From: Verrucomicrobiaceae bacterium E54
GTDB lineage: Bacteria > Verrucomicrobiota > Verrucomicrobiia > Verrucomicrobiales > Akkermansiaceae
Direction of reading: 5' to 3'
Assembly: GCA_022548915.1 (NCBI GenBank)
Contig: JAKZES010000019.1
Location: 20,343-84,342, forward strand
Length of the DNA stretch: 64,000 nucleotides
Shown: positions 30,305 through 38,289 of the stretch, piece after piece
Numbering within the stretch: the first letter of the stretch is position 1
How the letters are laid out: every line of letters begins with the position of its first letter
Notes under the pieces: model-generated
The model's database searches: none
What the model saw: the letters and a program-made list of their open reading frames with translations, nothing else
Told to the model about the DNA's origin: nothing
Made by a program: the position numbers and the translations under genes

Positions 30305-31510
30305 TCACTCCGCCTCGCGGATCATCCGGCCCACCTCGGCAAGGGTCTTGACGTCGATGTCGCGGAGCTTGCCCTCGTAGTTCGGGCCGATGTTGATCGA
30401 GAAGATGTTCCCGAACTTGCGGGCGCCCTGGTAGTCCGCAAAGAGCTTTGAAGCCGGGTGGCAGAGACCGTCGTGCTTGGGCAATGAGTAGAACCACTCG
30501 GCCCCGCCACGGTGCTTCGGCAGGATGGGGTAGGTGAATTCGGCGACGAGGTAGCCCTTGAAGGAGCCTTCGGCCTCCTGGTTGTAGCGCGTGGCGCTCT
30601 TGTCACCGATTTCTCCCGGGCGACCCTTTTCGCGCAGACACAGGCGTCCCGCGGGTTCGCCGTGATTGAACCCCACGAAACTGTTCGGCTGGAACTTGTG
30701 GACCCATTCCACGGTTTCGTCGTGCGACAGCCCGCCGGTGCCGGCCGCGTGATCCATCCACCAGAACTCGATCGGGCCGTAGCGTGTCAGCAGTTCCTCG
30801 AGCTGGGCCTTCTTCATTTCCGGATTACGGCCGCCGTTCCTTCCGCCGTCGGCGGCCCCCGGCCAGTTCCAGTCGCCCTCGGAAAAATACAGCGCAAGCT
30901 TGATCCCGTGTTTGTCGCAGGACTTGCGGAGCTCGGCCAGCACGTCGATGCCCAGCGGGCTGTTGGTGACCTTCTTTTCGGTGGTGGCCGTGTCCCACAG
31001 GCAGAAGCCGTCGTGGTGTTTGGCGAGGAACAGGATGTATCCCATGCCGGCGTCCTTCGCGGTGCGGCACCACTGGTCGGTGTCGCAGCCGGTCGCCTTG
31101 AAGAAGGAGGCATCCTTGTCCAGTGTCGGCGTCCATTCCTTGCCGTAGAAGGTGCTGAAGGACCAGCAGACGAACATCCCCCACTTCATGTCCTGGATCT
31201 GCCTGGCCCGGACTTCGTCGGGCAGGCGTTCCGCTGCAGGGGATTGCCGGGCCTTCACCCAGGTCAGATCATCCTGGTGGAGGCGATCTTCGCGGATCCG
31301 GATCGATTGACCGTCGGGGAGTTCGACCGTGACCTCGCCCTTTCCCGGATCGTAGGACTGGAACTCCCCTTCGAAGTTTCGCTTGCCGTCGGCACTGGTC
31401 CAGGTGCGGGCCGCCAGGGAGGGGGCGAGAAGCAAGGCGAGGGTGAGGGCGACGGCCGGGATGACTCCATAATCGCAGAGTCGGCGACCGGCGGATGAGG
31501 CAAATTTCAT
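30305..31510 (-). CDS. Secreted alpha-L-fucosidase (GH29) with SHD1-like domain
   Basis: The 401-aa precursor has a signal anchor/peptide (YGVIPAVALTLALLLAPSLAA), then an SHD1-like beta domain (about 33-85, WTSADGKRNFEGEFQSYDPG followed by LPDGQSIRIREDRLHQDDL), common in Planctomycete/Verrucomicrobial secreted proteins. The GH29 (beta/alpha)8 barrel follows: FLAKHHDGFCLWDT, LALYFSEGDW and the nucleophile strand PIEFWWMDH, whose Asp is the GH29 nucleophile position. It releases alpha-L-fucose. Start MKFASSAGR was chosen over MHLESVMKF (31528). It diverges from lgt. Together with the sulfatases this points to fucoidan-type substrates. Confidence 0.9.
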   Translation of the reverse strand: MKFASSAGRRLCDYGVIPAVALTLALLLAPSLAARTWTSADGKRNFEGEFQSYDPGKGEVTVELPDGQSIRIREDRLHQDDLTWVKARQSPAAERLPDEVRARQIQDMKWGMFVCWSFSTFYGKEWTPTLDKDASFFKATGCDTDQWCRTAKDAGMGYILFLAKHHDGFCLWDTATTEKKVTNSPLGIDVLAELRKSCDKHGIKLALYFSEGDWNWPGAADGGRNGGRNPEMKKAQLEELLTRYGPIEFWWMDHAAGTGGLSHDETVEWVHKFQPNSFVGFNHGEPAGRLCLREKGRPGEIGDKSATRYNQEAEGSFKGYLVAEFTYPILPKHRGGAEWFYSLPKHDGLCHPASKLFADYQGARKFGNIFSINIGPNYEGKLRDIDVKTLAEVGRMIREAE

Positions 31511-31610
31511 GACGGACTCCAGATGCATCAGGGGATACGCCGGAGGGGAGAAGGATGTGTCAGGAAGTGCCTGCGGTTCAGACTTTCCGGTCGGTTTGGG
31601 ATGGACGCGG

Positions 31611-31653
31611 ATTTTTGGTTTTGGCACTTGGAACTTCTCACCTGGAACTTCGA
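31611..31653 (+). repeat. TTGGAACTT repeat copy 5 (before lgt)
   Basis: ACTTGGAACTTCTCACC then TGGAACTTCG in the sense direction of lgt, ending 16 bp before its GTG start (31670). Same unit spacing as copy 4. Confidence 0.85.
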
Positions 31654-31669
31654 GGCGCAGCCTCCCCCC

Positions 31670-32716
31670 GTGTTCGCGACCTACGTCCACGATCTGAATC
31701 CGGTGATCTTCCGGATCACGGAGACGATTGCGCTGCGCTGGTACGGCCTTTCCTACCTGGCGGCCTTCGTGGTCGCGGTGCTGCTGCTCAACCATCTGGC
31801 AAAGCGGAAGCTGTGGGTGCTGCCCCCGGGCGCGGCCGGGGACTTCATTGCCGCCGCGGCGATCTTCGGCGTGTTCATCGGAGGGCGGCTCGGCTACATG
31901 CTGTGGTACTGGCCGCGGGCGCACGGGTGGTCCTGGGTCACGGAGGATCCGCTGGTGATCTTCCGCGTGTGGGAGGGAGGCATGGCCAGCCACGGCGGGA
32001 TCCTCGGGCTGGTGATCTTCACCTGGTTCTACGCGAGGAAGAAGGAGGTCTCGTGGACCGGGCTCGGTGACGGCCTGTGCGTGGTCGCGCCGCTGGGCCT
32101 GATGTTCGGCCGGTTGGCGAACTTCCAGAACGGCGAGCTTTACGGGCGCGTCAGCGAAGGGGTGGCGTGGGCAATGAAATTTCCGAAGGCCCTGATGGAA
32201 CGGCCGCAGCAGGAGGGACGCTTTCTCGAGGCCGCCCTGCAGGATGCGGAAAAGGCGGGCGGCTATTTCGACGCCAAGCTCGCGGAACTCGAGACGTTGG
32301 ATCCGGGGCTCGCGGCGGAGGTTGCCGCCCGGCCCGAGTATTTCCAGGGCCTGCGTTTCGAGTGGATGCAGCAGGCGCAGCTGGACCATCCGGCGATCAG
32401 CCAGGCCATCGCGCCTTTCCTTGAGCCGCGGCATCCCTCGCAACTCTATCAGGCGGCGGGCGAGGGGTTGGCGCTGTTCCTGATCCTCTGGGTGCTCCGC
32501 GTGCGCCATCCCCATCTGCCCCATGGGGTCCTGACCGGTGTGTTTTTCATCGGCTACGCGGTCTTCCGCATCCTCGGCGAGCAGTTCCGCGAGCCGGATT
32601 CCAAGATGGTGGGCCCGCTGACGAGCGGGCAGTTCCTTTCACTCTTCATGATCCTCGCCGGCGCGGCCTTCATCGCCGTGGCGGTCCGGAGGAGGAAGAT
32701 CAGCGCGGAATCTTGA
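31670..32716 (+). CDS. lgt: Prolipoprotein diacylglyceryl transferase
   Basis: The 348-aa inner-membrane enzyme transfers diacylglycerol from phosphatidylglycerol to the lipobox Cys of prolipoproteins. Lgt signatures are visible: AIFGVFIGGRLGYMLWYWP, GGMASHGGILG (the conserved H), GLMFGRLANFQNGELYGR (the HGGL-type and the phospholipid site) and RHPSQLYQAAGEG, then FRILGEQFREPD. It has about seven transmembrane segments. A ~70-residue loop before RHPSQ (KAGGYFDAKLAELETLDPGL) is longer than in E. coli. Start GTG at 31670 was selected because the upstream frame translates a TTGGAACTT repeat. It overlaps the convergent LysM gene by 17 bp. Confidence 0.93.
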   Translation: MFATYVHDLNPVIFRITETIALRWYGLSYLAAFVVAVLLLNHLAKRKLWVLPPGAAGDFIAAAAIFGVFIGGRLGYMLWYWPRAHGWSWVTEDPLVIFRVWEGGMASHGGILGLVIFTWFYARKKEVSWTGLGDGLCVVAPLGLMFGRLANFQNGELYGRVSEGVAWAMKFPKALMERPQQEGRFLEAALQDAEKAGGYFDAKLAELETLDPGLAAEVAARPEYFQGLRFEWMQQAQLDHPAISQAIAPFLEPRHPSQLYQAAGEGLALFLILWVLRVRHPHLPHGVLTGVFFIGYAVFRILGEQFREPDSKMVGPLTSGQFLSLFMILAGAAFIAVAVRRRKISAES

Positions 32717-33155
32717 GCCGCTGACCGATCCGGATCAGGGAGCCACTGACACCATTGGCGCTTTGGATCTTGCCGACCGTGGTGCCGTATTTTTTCGCCA
32801 GACCATACAGCGTGTCGCCCTTGCGAACGGTGTGATAGGTGACGGTCGGCTTGGGCTTCGGTTTTGGTTTCGGCTTTGGCTTCGGCTGCGGTCGCGGAGT
32901 GGGGGGCGTGACGCTCTGCTGCGAGGGCGGAGTGTTCTGCGCGATCAACGGTGGCTCGGGTTCCGGCTCCGGCTGAGGCTCCGGTTCGGCAGGTTTGTGA
33001 TTCCACTTGGAAGGGTTGTCCGCCCAGGCTTCGACGTAGTTTCCGCGGCTGTCGAAGGGGCCGGTCCCGGAAGGATGCGGACCCGCAAAACCACCACAGC
33101 CCACCAGCGCGACGGCCAGAAGGAAAGCGACGGACAGGGAGAAGCAATTCCGCAT
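32700..33155 (-). CDS. LysM-domain lipoprotein
   Basis: The 151-aa precursor has a signal peptide ending in lipobox LVGC (CAAX-like cleavage before C20) and so becomes a lipid-anchored envelope protein. A Pro-Glu/Pro-Lys spacer (PEPQPEPEPEPP, PKPKPKPKPKPKPT) is followed by one LysM domain (YHTVRKGDTLYGLAKKYGTT), which binds peptidoglycan. It therefore probably tethers the outer membrane to the cell wall. Lgt, on the opposite strand, ends inside its 3' end (17-bp overlap) and would modify it. The PK repeats use a regular hexamer pattern, so they may vary in number. Confidence 0.88.
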   Translation of the reverse strand: MRNCFSLSVAFLLAVALVGCGGFAGPHPSGTGPFDSRGNYVEAWADNPSKWNHKPAEPEPQPEPEPEPPLIAQNTPPSQQSVTPPTPRPQPKPKPKPKPKPKPTVTYHTVRKGDTLYGLAKKYGTTVGKIQSANGVSGSLIRIGQRLKIPR

Positions 33156-33267
33156 GGCGCGAGTATGCGACTTCTGGGCCGCTTGCAAAGCATGTTTAAG
33201 ATACCCGAACGACAATCCTTCAAGGTCCTGGTGCCTCGAGAGTTTTGCCACCCGTAGCTCCGGGCCA

Positions 33268-33317
33268 CACCACCCTCCGCTCCGGCCGCGCTGCGCTTGC
33301 CGGAGCGGAGGGTGGTG
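33268..33317. repeat. 19-bp inverted repeat attached to the tRNA-Ala CCA end
   Basis: Arms CACCACCCTCCGCTCCGGC (33268-33286) and its perfect complement (33299-33317) flank a 12-nt loop. The last five bases of the right arm are positions C72, A73 and C-C-A of tRNA-Ala. In the transcript the hairpin starts with CACCA. It could be a tRNA terminator or a palindromic element; there is no T-run. An almost identical arrangement is at 56467-56513. Confidence 0.85.
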
Positions 33318-33388
33318 GAGCATAGCGGGATCGAACCGCTGACCTCGTCATTGCGAACGACGCGCTCTACCAACTGAGCTAATGCCCC
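33313..33388 (-). tRNA. tRNA-Ala (CGC), CCA encoded
   Basis: The sequence folds into a standard cloverleaf: acceptor GGGGCAT/ATGCTCC, D-arm AGCTCAGTTGGTAGAGC, anticodon stem CGTCG/TGACG with loop TTCGCAA (anticodon CGC), and T-arm AGCGGTTCGATCCCGCT. The discriminator is A73 and CCA is encoded. It reads GCG codons. Terminal 5 bases lie in an inverted repeat arm (33268-33317). Confidence 0.95.
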
Positions 33389-33514
33389 TCAAACGTCCGG
33401 TGGACCGGCGGAGAGGTGCCATCCCGATGCCATAAGTTCAAGGCGAAAGGCGTGCCAGGGTGTCACTGAAGATGGTGGGCGGAGCGAGGCGGCGTGATCG
33501 GCAAGCGGCAGGCT

Positions 33515-33583
33515 GTGGCCGGGCCTTCCAGGCCCGTGGCCCGGATCGACATTCGTGATGCCGGGCCTTCCAGGCCCGGCCAC
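33515..33583. repeat. 69-bp GTGGCC...GGCCAC palindromic element
   Basis: Second copy of the element at 22300-22370. GTGGCC, then hairpin GGGCCTTCCAGGCCC (33521-33535), a short middle, then CCGGGCCTTCCAGGCCCGG (33561-33579), ending GGCCAC. The termini are inverted repeats. It lies in the 230-bp gap between tRNA-Ala and the DUF1501 gene, where no gene is evident. Confidence 0.85.
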
Positions 33584-33618
33584 CTACCGTTTCCCACCAC
33601 TTCCATGCACCCGGCGTG

Positions 33619-35055
33619 CTACAGCAGGATGTCGTGCAGCACGTGCCCGTGGACGTCGGTCAGGCGCATGTCGCGGCCGCCGAAACGGAAGGTGCTCTTG
33701 GTGTGCTCGATGCCCAGCAGGTGGAGCATCGTCGCGTGGATGTCGTGCATCTCGATGCGGTCCTGCACGGCCTTGTAGCCCCACTCGTCGGTCTCGCCAT
33801 AGCTCACGCCGCCCTTCACGCCGCCGCCGGCCATCCACATCGTGAAGCCGAAGGGGTTGTGGTCGCGCCCGTTGCCGCCCTGGGCGAAGGGCGTGCGGCC
33901 GAACTCGCCGGCCCACACCACCAGCGTTTCCTCCAGCAGACCGCGCTTTTCCAGATCCTCCAGCAGGCCGGCGATCGGCTGGTCCACCGACATGCAGTTG
34001 AACTCGTGGCCTTCCTTGAGCTTGTTGTGCTGGTCCCAACGATCGCCCGCCCCGTCGGGGCAGGTGAGTTCGATGAAGCGCACGCCGCGCTCGACCAGTC
34101 GGCGCGCGACGAGGCACTGACGGGCAAAGGTCTTGGTGCCCTTGTGACCGGCATCGAAGCCGTAGAGTTTCTTGGTGGCTTCGGTTTCCGAGTCGAAATC
34201 CATCAGGTCGGGCACCGCGGTCTGCATCAGGTAGGCGGTCTCGTAGTTGCGGATCGCCGACTCGATCGCCTCGGATTGCCCATACGAGTCGAGTCCGTGG
34301 GTGTCGAGCGAACGCAGCGCGTCAAGTTTGCTGCGCTGGAGTTCGGGCCGGGCCTCGCCGGGCTTGATGTTGGCCACAGCCTGACCCTGGGTCTTGAAGA
34401 CCGATCCCTGATAGGTCGCGGGCAGGAAGCCGGAGTTGAAGTTGTCGAGCCCGCCCGGCGGGATCAGTCCGCCATTCAGCACGACGAAGCCGGGAAGGTT
34501 CTGGTTGAGACTGCCCAGTCCGTAGCCGACCCAGGCACCCATGCTCGGACGGCCCTGGATGCCGGAACCGGTGTGCAGGAAATAATTGGCCGCGGTGTGC
34601 TCGGAGAACTTCGAGGTGCAGGACTTCAGCATCGCCAGCTTGTCGGCGTGCTTCGCCACGTGGGGAAAGAGGTCGCTGACCCAGTGGCCGCATTCGCCAT
34701 ACTGGTTGAACTCCCACGGCGATGCCATGACCTTGCCGACGTTGTCGAACTGGGTCGGCTCAAGCTTGCCGATCGCCGTCTTCGGGTCCTCGCCGTTATG
34801 CTTTTTGAGCAGCGGCTTGTAGTCGAAGGTGTCGATCTGCGACGGCCCCCCGTCCATGTAGAGGAAGATGATGTTGCGGGCCCGCGGGCGGTAGTGCGGC
34901 GGGCGCGGCAGCAGGGGGTCGGTGCCGGTGGGCAGCCCGGCAAAGGCGCGGTCCCCGAGCAGGGCGGCCAGAGCGACGGCACCGAACCCGTGGGCGCCCG
35001 TCTGCAGGGCTTCGCGTCGGGTCACGGGACGCTGGATGAAATTGCGGCAATGCAT
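33619..35055 (-). CDS. DUF1501 protein (sulfatase-fold, Tat-like signal)
   Basis: The 478-aa product has a twin-arginine-like N terminus (QRPVTRREALQTGAHGFGAVALA) and the DUF1501 alkaline-phosphatase/sulfatase-like core: RNIIFLYMDGGPSQIDTFDYK at the metal-binding start, HTGSGIQGRPSMGAWVGYG, and GRTPFAQGGNGRDHNP with AEFGR near the end. Such proteins typically follow a DUF1549/DUF1553 cytochrome gene in Planctomycetes and Verrucomicrobia; here the cytochrome gene starts only 4 bp upstream. No catalytic Cys/Ser signature of sulfatases is present, so activity is unknown. A periplasmic role with the cytochrome is probable. Confidence 0.9.
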   Translation of the reverse strand: MHCRNFIQRPVTRREALQTGAHGFGAVALAALLGDRAFAGLPTGTDPLLPRPPHYRPRARNIIFLYMDGGPSQIDTFDYKPLLKKHNGEDPKTAIGKLEPTQFDNVGKVMASPWEFNQYGECGHWVSDLFPHVAKHADKLAMLKSCTSKFSEHTAANYFLHTGSGIQGRPSMGAWVGYGLGSLNQNLPGFVVLNGGLIPPGGLDNFNSGFLPATYQGSVFKTQGQAVANIKPGEARPELQRSKLDALRSLDTHGLDSYGQSEAIESAIRNYETAYLMQTAVPDLMDFDSETEATKKLYGFDAGHKGTKTFARQCLVARRLVERGVRFIELTCPDGAGDRWDQHNKLKEGHEFNCMSVDQPIAGLLEDLEKRGLLEETLVVWAGEFGRTPFAQGGNGRDHNPFGFTMWMAGGGVKGGVSYGETDEWGYKAVQDRIEMHDIHATMLHLLGIEHTKSTFRFGGRDMRLTDVHGHVLHDILL

Positions 35056-35059
35056 GGCG

Positions 35060-37924
35060 TCAGCGGATGAAGATGAATTCCTTTTTGTTGAAAAGCAGAT
35101 GGGCGAGGTCGGACCACACCCTGAGGTCGTCGCGGCTCGTTCCGTGCAGCCCGGCCTGGCGGTCGAGGAACTCGTCGAGCATCGACCGTTCCGGCGCTTG
35201 CAGGTCGCGGGAGAAGGCGGTGGCGTAGGCCATCGTCAGGCGCTTCGCGGGGTCGGGTTCGGTGAGCAGTTGCCTCGCCCAGCGTTCCGCCTCCGCCGCC
35301 ACGAAGGGGTCGTTCATCAGCACCAGCGACTGGGCGGGGACGTTCGAGTTCGAGCGCCGGCCCATCGTGCTGAAGGGGATGGGGTAATCGAAGGCAAGGT
35401 GGAAGGGCGGCAGGAAATTGCGGCGCACCGCCGTGTAGAGGCTGCGCCGGCCCGCGCCGTCGAGGGGCCCTGCTTTCGGGCGTCCCCGGCCTTCCATGAA
35501 GGAGGTGAGATGAACGCCCACCGGAGGACCGCCGAGCTTCGGGTCGAGGCGCCCGGACACCGCCAGGATCGCGTCGCGGATGGACTCGGAGGTCAGACGC
35601 TTCACCCGGAATGCATGGAGCTTTTCGTTGGTCGGATCCTTTTCGGCGATCTGCCCGGCGGTGAGCTCCGGATGCGGGATGCAGGACATCCGGTAGGTGC
35701 GCGAGAGGACGATGGAGCGGATCAGTTGTTTGTTGGACCACCCGGATTCGACGAAGCGGGCGGCCAGCCAGTCGAGAAGTTCGGGGTGCGAGGGCTCCTC
35801 GCCCATCACGCCGAAATCGTCGACCGTCGGCACGAGACCGCGTCCGGTGAGGTGGTGCCAGATGCGGTTGGCCTGCACCCGCGCGGTCAGGGGGTTTTCC
35901 GGTGACGTGACTTCCTCGGCGAGTTCGAGCCGGCCGCTGCCGGTCTCCGGAATGGCGCCTCCACCCAGGGCGGTGAGGAAGCGGCGGGGGAGTTCCTCGC
36001 CGAGGTTCTGGTGGCCGCCGCGGATGTGCAGCCGATCGTTCTCCGGCGTGCCATCGGTCATGGCCAGCACGTAGTCCGGCGCCGGCATCCGTTTCCAGAC
36101 GGCCTGCGCCTGCTCCATGACCGGAGCGAGGGCGTCCGGGTCGGCGATCGGAACCAGCGGCATTTCCTCCGCTCCCTTCGCGTAGGCGATCTCGTCGATC
36201 GCGATGTAGCCGTCGCCCTCGTCGATGAATTCGAGGTGGACGCGGTGCCCGACATACTTGTGGAGGCGTCCGGCGAATCGTTTCCACTGCCACGCTCCGT
36301 TGGTGTCGATGCCCTTGCCCTTGAGTTCGAGTCCATTGAAGAGGAGTGCGTTGAACTCGTCCATGAAGTAGCCATCGACCACGATCCGCGCGCGGACGCG
36401 CCCGGTGGCGGCGAGCCGGACATGCAGCTCCGGCTTCTTCAGGGTGAAGGTCGGCGAGCGCAGGGTGCCGTGAAGGGGGGCTCCATGGAGGCCGCTGTGC
36501 CAGACGCCGGCCGGCACGTGGTTCGTGGTGGCGGGCAGCAGCGCCACTTCGAGCTTCTCTCCGCCCGTGGGCTTCTCGGGAAATGCCTCTCCCTCCCTCA
36601 TCCATCCGGCCGGCGACGATCCATCGAAGCCCCAGAGTTGCTCCGGACTGCGGGCCCGGTCGGACGGGGCGGGAGGGCCGGCGGCCAGGGCGGTGGCGCG
36701 CTCCTGCAATTGCCGGAGTTCAGTCGCACCGGCCGCGATCGCTCCTCCCGGGTCGCGCGGGGCGAGTGCCCTCCGCGAACTCTGGAGGTAGCCCGTCAGC
36801 GAGTAGTAGTCCTCGTCGGAAATGGCGTCGAACTTGTGGTCGTGGCAGCGGGCGCAGGAAACCGTCAGGCCGAGGAAGGATTTCGAGAACACATCGACCT
36901 GGTTGTCGATCCGCACCGCTTCGTCGCCCCGGACGTCGGTCGGGGCGTGGGTGGCCTCACCGAGCCACCAGAATCCGGTGGCGGTGATGGACTCGTTGAG
37001 CCCGGTGGACTCGTCGACCCGTGGGTCCGGCAGCAGGTCGCCGGCGATCGCCTCGCGGATCATCCGATCGTGCGGCACGTCTTCGTTGAAGGCCTTCACG
37101 ACGTAGTCGCGGTACTTCCATGCCTCGGGAATGTCGTAGTCGAACTCATGGCCGTAGCTTTCCGCGTAGCGCACCAGGTCCAGCCAATGGCGGCCCCACT
37201 TCACGCCGTAGTCGTCGGAGGTGAGATAGGCATCCACGACCTCGGCGTAGGCCTCGGGTGAATTGTCATCGAGGAAGGCGTTCACTTCCTCAGGTGTCGG
37301 GGGCAGGCCGCGGAGGTCGAAGCTCACCCGGCGGATCCACGTCCGGCGGTCGGCGTCCGGCGCGGGCTTGAGTCCGGCTTCCTCCAGCCCGGCGAGGATG
37401 AAATGATCGAGCGGTTCCAGCGGCCACGACTTGTCCTCTACCGGGGGCGGTTCGACGTCGGCCACCGGCTGCCAGCACCAGTGGCTGTCGCGCCGGGCTT
37501 CGAGGTCGAAGTATTCGCGGTTGCCGCCCGGCTCGGGCGGAGCTTCGTCGGGCCAAGGTGCCCCCATTGCCACCCACCGCTCGAGATCGGCGACCTGATC
37601 GTCGCTGAGCCGGGTCTTCGGAGGCATCTGCAGGTTCACATTGGTGTAGCGGACCGTTTCGATGAGCAGGCTTTCGTCCGGTTTCCCGGGGACGATGGAC
37701 GGCCCGCTGTCGCCTCCCCTGAGGATCGCGGCCCTCGAATCGAGGAGCAGGTCCGCCTTCAGCTTCTTGGAGTCGACGCTGTGGCACTCGTAGCACTGGG
37801 CCGCCAGCAGAGGCCGCACCTTCTTCTCGAAGAACTCCAGATCCGCCGCCGAAGGCTCCGCCCCCACCGGGCCCGCTGCGATCAAGCAGCCGAGGAATGC
37901 GGGGATGGAGCGAAGGACGGGCAT
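35060..37924 (-). CDS. DUF1549/DUF1553 cytochrome protein (PSD1 type) with inserted carbohydrate-binding-like domain
   Basis: The 954-aa secreted protein begins MPVLRSIPAFLGCLIAAG and has a PSCyt1 domain with heme motif CYECH (about 44), then DUF1549 (AYAEVVDAYLTSDDYGVKWG) with a second heme-type motif SCARCHDHKFDAISDEDYYS (about 355), and a C-terminal DUF1553 region (AQSLVLMNDPFVAAEAERWA, FDYPIPFSTMGRRSNSNVPA). Between them is a ~200-residue insert with a jelly-roll look (GWMREGEAFPEKPTGGEKLE through YVGHRVHLEFIDEGDGYIAI). It is first in a two-gene operon with DUF1501. Probably an extracellular redox or polysaccharide-processing partner; exact reaction unknown. Confidence 0.9.
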   Translation of the reverse strand: MPVLRSIPAFLGCLIAAGPVGAEPSAADLEFFEKKVRPLLAAQCYECHSVDSKKLKADLLLDSRAAILRGGDSGPSIVPGKPDESLLIETVRYTNVNLQMPPKTRLSDDQVADLERWVAMGAPWPDEAPPEPGGNREYFDLEARRDSHWCWQPVADVEPPPVEDKSWPLEPLDHFILAGLEEAGLKPAPDADRRTWIRRVSFDLRGLPPTPEEVNAFLDDNSPEAYAEVVDAYLTSDDYGVKWGRHWLDLVRYAESYGHEFDYDIPEAWKYRDYVVKAFNEDVPHDRMIREAIAGDLLPDPRVDESTGLNESITATGFWWLGEATHAPTDVRGDEAVRIDNQVDVFSKSFLGLTVSCARCHDHKFDAISDEDYYSLTGYLQSSRRALAPRDPGGAIAAGATELRQLQERATALAAGPPAPSDRARSPEQLWGFDGSSPAGWMREGEAFPEKPTGGEKLEVALLPATTNHVPAGVWHSGLHGAPLHGTLRSPTFTLKKPELHVRLAATGRVRARIVVDGYFMDEFNALLFNGLELKGKGIDTNGAWQWKRFAGRLHKYVGHRVHLEFIDEGDGYIAIDEIAYAKGAEEMPLVPIADPDALAPVMEQAQAVWKRMPAPDYVLAMTDGTPENDRLHIRGGHQNLGEELPRRFLTALGGGAIPETGSGRLELAEEVTSPENPLTARVQANRIWHHLTGRGLVPTVDDFGVMGEEPSHPELLDWLAARFVESGWSNKQLIRSIVLSRTYRMSCIPHPELTAGQIAEKDPTNEKLHAFRVKRLTSESIRDAILAVSGRLDPKLGGPPVGVHLTSFMEGRGRPKAGPLDGAGRRSLYTAVRRNFLPPFHLAFDYPIPFSTMGRRSNSNVPAQSLVLMNDPFVAAEAERWARQLLTEPDPAKRLTMAYATAFSRDLQAPERSMLDEFLDRQAGLHGTSRDDLRVWSDLAHLLFNKKEFIFIR

Positions 37925-38019
37925 CGTGGATGGGGCGGTGACGTTCGCCCGAATACGTCATCCAAGCACCGGATTTTCAACAATCGAGCCCGAAACGCGG
38001 TCCCAACGCCCCTTCAAGA

Positions 38020-38101
38020 TGCCGGGGACAGGACTCGAACCTGCACACCTTGCGGCGCCTGATCCTAAATCAGGTGCGTCTACCAATTCCGCCACCCCGG
38101 C
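38020..38101 (-). tRNA. tRNA-Leu (TAG), CCA not encoded
   Basis: A long-variable-arm class II tRNA: acceptor GCCGGGG/CCCCGGC, D-arm GGCGGAATTGGTAGACGC, anticodon stem CCTGA/TCAGG with loop TTTAGGA (anticodon TAG), variable arm CGCCGCAAGGTGTG, T-arm CAGGTTCGAGTCCTG, discriminator A73. It reads CUA, with wobble possible. Unlike the other two tRNAs here it lacks an encoded CCA and has no flanking inverted repeat. Confidence 0.95.
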
Positions 38102-38200
38102 ATGTCGTGACGCTTGTGCCAAGCCGGGGCCACGCTGGCCAGCGAAAGTGATAGGAGGCCGCAGGTTCCCGCAGGAGCCAAGCCCCCCGGGGGAGATGCA

Positions 38201-38231
38201 AACAAGGGAGCCCGGCGAGGACTCCCTTGTT
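38201..38231 (-). terminator. Rho-independent terminator of the prenyltransferase-fold gene
   Basis: AACAAGGGAG and CTCCCTTGTT pair around an 11-nt loop; on the minus strand a T-rich stretch follows. It lies 59 bp past the gene's stop (38290). Confidence 0.85.
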
Positions 38232-38289
38232 GACTGTGTTTCAGGCGGAGAGGCTCCATTCGACGAAGAAAGAAGCCGCTCCGGGGCCT

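Noticed and set aside
31523..31669. Longer N terminus for lgt starting near 31523
   Set aside because: It translates the repeat at 31611-31653; GTG 31670 places the first transmembrane segment as in other Lgt proteins.
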